Source: Candidatus Carbonibacillus altaicus (lineage in GTDB: Bacteria > Bacillota > Bacilli > Thermicanales > DSM-22653). From it: a DNA stretch of 64,000 nt. The notes below the pieces were generated by a model. The model worked only from the letters and a program-made list of their open reading frames with translations, made no database searches and was not told where the DNA came from. Every line of letters starts with the position of its first letter. The stretch's first letter is position 1. The stretch is taken from positions 1 to 64,000 of the forward strand of contig PEBX01000005.1 of assembly GCA_003050645.1 (NCBI GenBank), in the 5' to 3' direction. Made by a program: the position numbers and the translations under genes. This document shows, one piece after another, positions 59,911-64,000 of this stretch.

Positions 59911-59928
59911 CCCAGTCATATGACTGGG
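59911..59928. promoter_or_regulatory. 18-bp perfect palindrome in front of sspI
   Basis: CCCAGTCATATGACTGGG lies immediately before the AAAGGAGG ribosome binding site of sspI (3-nt gap). It may be an operator or a 5'-end hairpin of the mRNA. Confidence 0.5.
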
Positions 59929-59946
59929 CCAAAAGGAGGAAAAAAT

Positions 59947-60174
59947 ATGGCCACCACGTACCGTGATCTCAATTTACGCGCGGCTTTAAATACCAAGCTG
60001 AAGGGGGCAAAACCTCATGATTTGCAGGATATAATCGAAGATGCGATCACATCACAAGAAGAAAAAACGCTCCCCGGACTCGGTTATCTTTTTGAACTGC
60101 TCTGGGAAAAGAGTGATGCGAAGATGCGGGAGACCATGCTTAAGACAATCTCTGATGCGCTCACAACCGTCTAG
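59947..60174 (+). CDS. sspI: Small acid-soluble spore protein SspI
   Basis: A 75-residue spore protein of the SspI family. It shares DLNLRAALNTKLKGA at the start, and the family core DIIEDAITSQEEKTLPGLG and YLFELLWEKSD, with MLKTISDAL at the end. SspI is made in the forespore and found in the spore core. ATG 59947 has AAAGGAGG 6-7 nt upstream; a longer frame from 59920 begins inside the palindrome. Its presence indicates an endospore-forming organism. Confidence 0.92.
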   Translation: MATTYRDLNLRAALNTKLKGAKPHDLQDIIEDAITSQEEKTLPGLGYLFELLWEKSDAKMRETMLKTISDALTTV

Positions 60175-60201
60175 CCAGGACAGTCTTGAGTCTTAGAATC
60201 C

Positions 60202-60384
60202 TCACGAAAGTACCCAGCCCGGATCGCTCTCTCCTTTCAGCGCTTTGTATCCCCGGTACCGACACATGGCGCTAAGCCGTATGAATCCTTCGAATAGCAC
60301 CACATTATAGAGATTTCGGGCAGTCTCAAATCGCAGGGAAGGAAGCGGATGTCGATGCTGGTAAGGGGGAACAAGTAGCCCCAT
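60202..60384 (-). CDS. Small hypothetical frame coupled to the ABC permease gene
   Basis: A 60-residue frame whose ATG overlaps the stop of the upstream ABC permease (TGATG). There is no nearby ribosome binding site, so it would rely on re-initiation. It is basic, with no membrane helix; the end VVLFEGFIRL then RYRGYKALKGES weakly recalls the C-terminal ends of some membrane glycosyltransferases. It could be a fragment of a lost gene. Doubtful. Confidence 0.35.
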   Translation of the reverse strand: MGLLVPPYQHRHPLPSLRFETARNLYNVVLFEGFIRLSAMCRYRGYKALKGESDPGWVLS

Positions 60385-61091
60385 CACTTCAGCAAATACT
60401 CTCTCCGATTCACGAATAGTTGCCCCAGGAACAGGAGAAGCAAGGATACAATAAACAAGATCAGCGCTACCCGAAGCGGATTGGCACCGGGCAACGGTGA
60501 TGCCGCCTGAAATGGATTAAACGCGACAGTCCTGTCGGAGGGCACTGAATAGCCAACGCGAAGACTCGTCGAATACACGCGCACCCATTCCCCCAATGAA
60601 AAGACTGCCACAAGCATATACGTAAAGACCAGGCGTCGGGTAAGCGCGACAGTGAAAAACGCAAGCGCGGCGAAAAACAGAATGCTGGCAGCCAAGATCG
60701 TCCACCACATCTGAGACACACCCCTGTCAGAGCTAAAAAGGAAAAGCAAGCGGGTTATGCCCCACACGAAAAACCCATAGAGCGCTGTCGTGCGGAGAAC
60801 GCGTCCGATCCCAAAGGCCCAACTTTTGTAGGGCAGCGCCAGCAATGCCTCCTTCCCGTCGCTTTCGAACCAGTCCTGATACAGGCCCACAATCCAAAAG
60901 GTGATTAGAAGTGGCGACCATAAGCCGATCGTGCCTAAGATGGTCTTCTCCGTCAGCATTCCCACCCGGCCGCCTTGGCCAAGATAAAGGTAAAGCACTA
61001 TTCCCAGATGCGCCACGAGGGGAAAAGAAAAATTCCAGCCCATCGTGCGCAGGTCGAGCCACAGCGGGGGAAATGTCATTCGCCGACCCAT
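60384..61091 (-). CDS. ABC-2 type transporter permease subunit
   Basis: A 235-residue protein with six predicted helices and no signal peptide, of the ABC-2 permease type. It follows the ATPase gene with a 16-nt overlap, has GGAGGG 9 nt before the ATG, and its third helix region contains FWIVGLYQDWFESDGKEALLALPYK, where the charged loop could contact the ATPase. It forms an exporter with the ATPase and the large permease; the substrate is unknown. Confidence 0.85.
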   Translation of the reverse strand: MGRRMTFPPLWLDLRTMGWNFSFPLVAHLGIVLYLYLGQGGRVGMLTEKTILGTIGLWSPLLITFWIVGLYQDWFESDGKEALLALPYKSWAFGIGRVLRTTALYGFFVWGITRLLFLFSSDRGVSQMWWTILAASILFFAALAFFTVALTRRLVFTYMLVAVFSLGEWVRVYSTSLRVGYSVPSDRTVAFNPFQAASPLPGANPLRVALILFIVSLLLLFLGQLFVNRREYLLK

Positions 61092-61939
61092 GCGAGGTAG
61101 CCCTCCTCTAGCGTGGGGGCGACGGGTTCGACCGCTTCACTCGGTTGTGTATCGCTCAAGATACGCGCTTCCATGGTACTTCCCCGCGACACAGACGAGA
61201 CGATGCGGTACTTCTCTTCCAGCAAGGCATAATCCCTGATGTCGCCCACCCAGCGCCAGATCTGACCGTCGGCAACCTTTGCCAACTCTTCGGGAGAAGC
61301 AAAAAGATGGGCCTTCCCCTTCTTGATCACTGCCAGCTGGTCGCACACGGCTTCCACATCTCCAACGATGTGCGTGGAAAGAATGACCACCCGCTCCTCT
61401 TGGGCCAGACGACGCAGAAGGAGGCGAAAACGCACGCGCTCCTCGGGATCGAGCCCCGCCGTTGGCTCGTCGATCACGATCAACTTTGGATCGCCCAAAA
61501 GAGCCTGCGCAATGCCGAGACGTCGTCTCATCCCGCCAGAGAACGTACCCACCTTCTTGTCCGCGTGTGTCGTCAAGTTCACTGCATCGAGGACTGCGTT
61601 GACCTGGTGTTTCAGTTGATCCCTTGCCACGCCCTTGAGCGTGCCGATGTATACCAACACCTCGCGTGCCGTCACGTTGCGAAAAACGCCGAAGTCCTGA
61701 GGCAAATACCCGAGCATCGTCCGTACCCGGTGGGCGTCGCGTGTCCAATCAATCCCATCGGCCGTTATCGAACCCCGGTCAGGGCGGAAAATGGTGGCCA
61801 AGATGCGCATCAAGGTTGTCTTGCCGGCCCCGTTGGGGCCCAGAAGCCCAAAGATCCCCGGCTTTAGGGTCAACGTCACGTCTTCCAACGCTGTTTTCTT
61901 TTTGAACGCTTTCTTCACCCGTTCAATTTGAATGATCAC
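61076..61939 (-). CDS. ABC transporter ATP-binding protein
   Basis: A 287-residue ATPase with Walker A GPNGAGKT, Q-loop in LGYLPQDFGVF, signature FSGGMRRRLGIAQALL, Walker B LIVIDEPTAGLDP and the switch His in ILSTHIV, all intact. The C-terminal ~80 residues are an extra domain of unknown role. GTG 61939 is chosen: it overlaps the upstream TGA (GTGA), with GGGGG about 9 nt upstream; the frame extends 15 codons further. Middle gene of a three-subunit ABC system. Confidence 0.93.
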   Translation of the reverse strand: MIIQIERVKKAFKKKTALEDVTLTLKPGIFGLLGPNGAGKTTLMRILATIFRPDRGSITADGIDWTRDAHRVRTMLGYLPQDFGVFRNVTAREVLVYIGTLKGVARDQLKHQVNAVLDAVNLTTHADKKVGTFSGGMRRRLGIAQALLGDPKLIVIDEPTAGLDPEERVRFRLLLRRLAQEERVVILSTHIVGDVEAVCDQLAVIKKGKAHLFASPEELAKVADGQIWRWVGDIRDYALLEEKYRIVSSVSRGSTMEARILSDTQPSEAVEPVAPTLEEGYLAWVGE

Positions 61940-63954
61940 TGCTCCAGACCCCCTGTTGCTGCTTTTGTCAAGCTCTTGTACCAAGCTGAAAGTTTCTCCT
62001 TTGCCTCGTCCCTCTTCCCTTCCCGCTCTAGGAGCAAGATCTCTTGGACCGCTTTCTGATAAGTCGTCGGCATCGGTTGATCGACATAGGATGAAAGAGA
62101 GGTTTTATCGTAAATTTGCTCGTAGACGGCAGCCAGAAAAAATGGGGCATAGCCATCCGATTCACGATAACGATTATACCAATAAAAAGCGGGCAATATA
62201 TCCCTCGATTGAGCAAGGTAGTCCCCTTCCCTGCCATAATAAATACGAAAGATACCTTCATCTAGATGAAGTTCGTCGTGGTAAACCCTGAACGGAAAGT
62301 TTAGCCCTCCCTGTGCGCTATAAAGCGGCGTGACGAAAATATTGGACGGGATGGGATAGGTAGAGGTCCCTAGACGTCCTCCCGCACGTTTTATACTTTC
62401 CTGGAGAGGAGCTAGCACAGCGGGAACACGGTTGATCTGATCCGGCGGCGCAACGATTCGAAACCCGTTTACCCGCGCCTCGACAAGCTTTCCGGCTAGG
62501 AGGGTTGGCCCTGAAGCTGTTCCTCGAAAAGCGTTGGCACCGGTCTCCGACAAATTGCTATAAATCTTAAGTGGTGAAGATACCGAAATATTAAAGTATG
62601 TCGGCTCCTCAAGCTCCAAATTGAGGAAAAGACTCGGAATTTGATATCCAAACGCGGGTTGCGTATATATGCTTTCGGCCACACGCCACTTGCCGGGAAC
62701 CGGATACCAGGGAAACCCCGAAGGAAGATAAATCGCCTGGGGCTTCAGTACGCCACCGCTCCCAGGGGATCCTTCAACGCGTAAAACAATCGACCCTTCC
62801 TTTTTTTCTCCCGGCCATTTAATCCGCAGAAGATCTCCTTCCTGTTCCCAGGGAAGGGATTGCTCACCAATTTTTGCTTCCTGAACCGTGTATCCGTGAT
62901 AGAGGGTGAACTCCAGCCAATCAACATCGCCCCGGGTCTGGATGCCGAGTTCAGCGGTATACGTCATGCGGTACCCTTGGTGTTCAACATCTAAAACAAC
63001 TTGCTGAACGGAGAAAGAAGGCAGTCGAGCATATGAGCTCCCAAGGGGAGATCGTTGTTGCATCGTTTCATAGTAACGCATGTCCACTCCGCCAAGGAGA
63101 GCGACATTCTCCCCTTCAGGGTAGGGATTAACTTTCACCACAAGTGCTAGCATGCCTACAAAGAAAAGCACGGCATATGTAATCAACCCAATTCTCTCTT
63201 TCCACGTCCGATCACGAAGACGGCGGATAAGAAGGGACACAGCCAACAACGACAACGAAAGGAGTAAGAGAAAAATGTGACGCCAAAAGTCCACCGCGTT
63301 GACTGCCAAGCCTTCATAACTGATATACACGGGATAGACGATTTCGCCCTGATTTAGCCACAACGTCAGCGCGTGCGGAAGGCGAAACCACTCAAGCCAT
63401 CCATTGTAAGGCGTAAGCGTAAGCCAAACGAGGAGGATGAGGGGATAAATCCAATTTGATGTCACTAACATGCCCAGCACGTACCCAAGGATGCCCGCAC
63501 TCAACTGCGGAAGAACCCAGAATACCGCAAGATAGGAGACGGTGTCGGACCAGTAACGAAGGAGCGAGCTATTCTCGAGCCACTGAAGGCCCAATGTCGC
63601 CACAGAAGCCGAGAGAAAAAAGATCAGCACAACCGTCGCCCAGGCCAAAAGTTTGGCAAAGGGGCGAAGGGCATCGCCCGGTAAGGAGGACATGATTTCA
63701 TCAAAGTGAGCGACATGCTCTCGACGAGCAGAAAGCACGCCCGCAAGTAGGCCGATCATGACCACACCCATGCTCAGCCAATACGACATGAGTTTGAACA
63801 TGCCCCCGGCATCGAATGTCCCATCAGGATATCGGTAATAATACCATCCGGCCCCAGTATAATAAAGCAATAAAAATATTTGTGCTAGCCATAGGAAAAG
63901 GTCTCTTCGGAATAGGCGCCATTCCATCCGAAACAATGCGGCAAAAACGTTCAC
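61936..63954 (-). CDS. ABC transporter permease fused to an M1-aminopeptidase-like domain lacking the zinc motif
   Basis: A 672-residue protein. The N-terminal half has about seven membrane helices (residues ~20-290) of ABC-2 permease type. The C-terminal half (~300-660) is extracytoplasmic and beta-rich, with the layout of permease/M1-aminopeptidase fusions (VDWLEFTLYHGYTVQEA, then a segment like the M1 entry strand), but no HExxH zinc motif or GxMEN is present, so it should be catalytically dead. It ends in a short helical region. GTG 63954 has GGAGGG 7 nt upstream. It heads the operon with the ATPase and second permease. Role: probably export or sensing. Confidence 0.82.
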   Translation of the reverse strand: MNVFAALFRMEWRLFRRDLFLWLAQIFLLLYYTGAGWYYYRYPDGTFDAGGMFKLMSYWLSMGVVMIGLLAGVLSARREHVAHFDEIMSSLPGDALRPFAKLLAWATVVLIFFLSASVATLGLQWLENSSLLRYWSDTVSYLAVFWVLPQLSAGILGYVLGMLVTSNWIYPLILLVWLTLTPYNGWLEWFRLPHALTLWLNQGEIVYPVYISYEGLAVNAVDFWRHIFLLLLSLSLLAVSLLIRRLRDRTWKERIGLITYAVLFFVGMLALVVKVNPYPEGENVALLGGVDMRYYETMQQRSPLGSSYARLPSFSVQQVVLDVEHQGYRMTYTAELGIQTRGDVDWLEFTLYHGYTVQEAKIGEQSLPWEQEGDLLRIKWPGEKKEGSIVLRVEGSPGSGGVLKPQAIYLPSGFPWYPVPGKWRVAESIYTQPAFGYQIPSLFLNLELEEPTYFNISVSSPLKIYSNLSETGANAFRGTASGPTLLAGKLVEARVNGFRIVAPPDQINRVPAVLAPLQESIKRAGGRLGTSTYPIPSNIFVTPLYSAQGGLNFPFRVYHDELHLDEGIFRIYYGREGDYLAQSRDILPAFYWYNRYRESDGYAPFFLAAVYEQIYDKTSLSSYVDQPMPTTYQKAVQEILLLEREGKRDEAKEKLSAWYKSLTKAATGGLEQ

Positions 63955-64000
63955 GTTACAGCCCTCCAAATGAAAAAACAATGAATCACTGGTAGTAGAT

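Noticed and set aside
61145-61867. 240-residue plus-strand open frame
   Set aside because: It lies entirely antisense to the intact ABC ATPase gene and has no family features.
1-64000. rRNA or tRNA genes
   Set aside because: No segment with rRNA conserved blocks or a tRNA cloverleaf with a TTCGA-type loop was recognised while reading; a dedicated search would settle it.

Overview
The window looks like chromosome from an aerobic, spore-forming member of the Bacilli (Bacillales). The evidence is an sspI spore-protein gene, a T-box in front of pheST, zapA, mutS2, polX, csaB, a FadR-type fatty-acid regulon with a near-consensus Bacillus FadR box, two perfect CcpA cre matches and AAGGAGG-type ribosome binding sites. 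The backbone follows the Bacillus subtilis order trxA-etfA-etfB-fadR-lcfA / mutS2-polX / zapA-pheT-pheS-ysgA-sspI, but it is split by insertions and lacks fadB, rnhC and cvpA. The moderate GC content and a B-family (ba3-like) oxidase would fit an Alicyclobacillaceae-like lineage; that placement is inference, and the species is not identified.

Layout. 0-6 kb: a YugN-like protein, an IclR regulator, and a convergent three-gene catabolic operon (ThDP enzyme, aldehyde dehydrogenase, lysine-dehydrogenase-like oxidoreductase). 6-15.4 kb: a monocarboxylate assimilation block with acetyl-CoA synthetase and a LytS/LytT two-component system lying between two sodium:solute symporter/DUF485 pairs. 15.5-23 kb: trxA, a YgjP-type metalloprotease, a thioredoxin-like/esterase pair, and the beta-oxidation genes etfA-etfB-fadR-lcfA. 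23-33.4 kb: a cell-surface polysaccharide island with csaB, an O-antigen-ligase-like polymerase, an unknown membrane exoprotein, an unknown lipoprotein, two GT4 glycosyltransferases, a nucleotide-sugar dehydrogenase and a previously uncalled 27-residue membrane peptide. 33.4-38.5 kb: mutS2, polX, an unusual 11-bp tandem array and uspA. 38.6-53 kb: a methyltransferase, a TnpB relic, a 1-Cys peroxiredoxin, an RNA methyltransferase, glpD/glpK with a permease relic between them, a ba3-type oxidase operon, a NiaR-type repressor, a CstB-like persulfide dioxygenase-rhodanese, dfrA, a Fur-family regulator and a cation-diffusion transporter. 53-64 kb: zapA, pheT, pheS with T-box, yitT, a TrmH-type methyltransferase, sspI, and an ABC transporter whose large subunit carries a degenerate M1-peptidase-like domain.

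How the parts work together. Acetate or related acids enter through the symporters, AcsA activates them, and fatty acids enter through LcfA and feed the ETF. CcpA (cre sites) and FadR would repress these routes when better carbon is present. Electrons from ETF and GlpD could reach the ba3-type oxidase. CstB and the thioredoxin and peroxiredoxin genes handle reactive sulfur and peroxide.

The most unusual observations are these. (1) The conserved N-terminus of mutS2 can only be reached from an AUC codon at ideal Shine-Dalgarno distance, or through a 1-nt frameshift. (2) An ungapped 15 x 11-bp array lies between uspA and polX, and a shorter 11-bp array follows the oxidase subunit IIA gene. (3) Short tandem duplications of 9-21 bp occur at many gene edges. 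(4) pheT and acsA have strong Shine-Dalgarno sequences separated from the start codon by a hairpin. (5) The csaB operon contains two unrecognised surface proteins. All calls come from reading the sequence; no database search was run.
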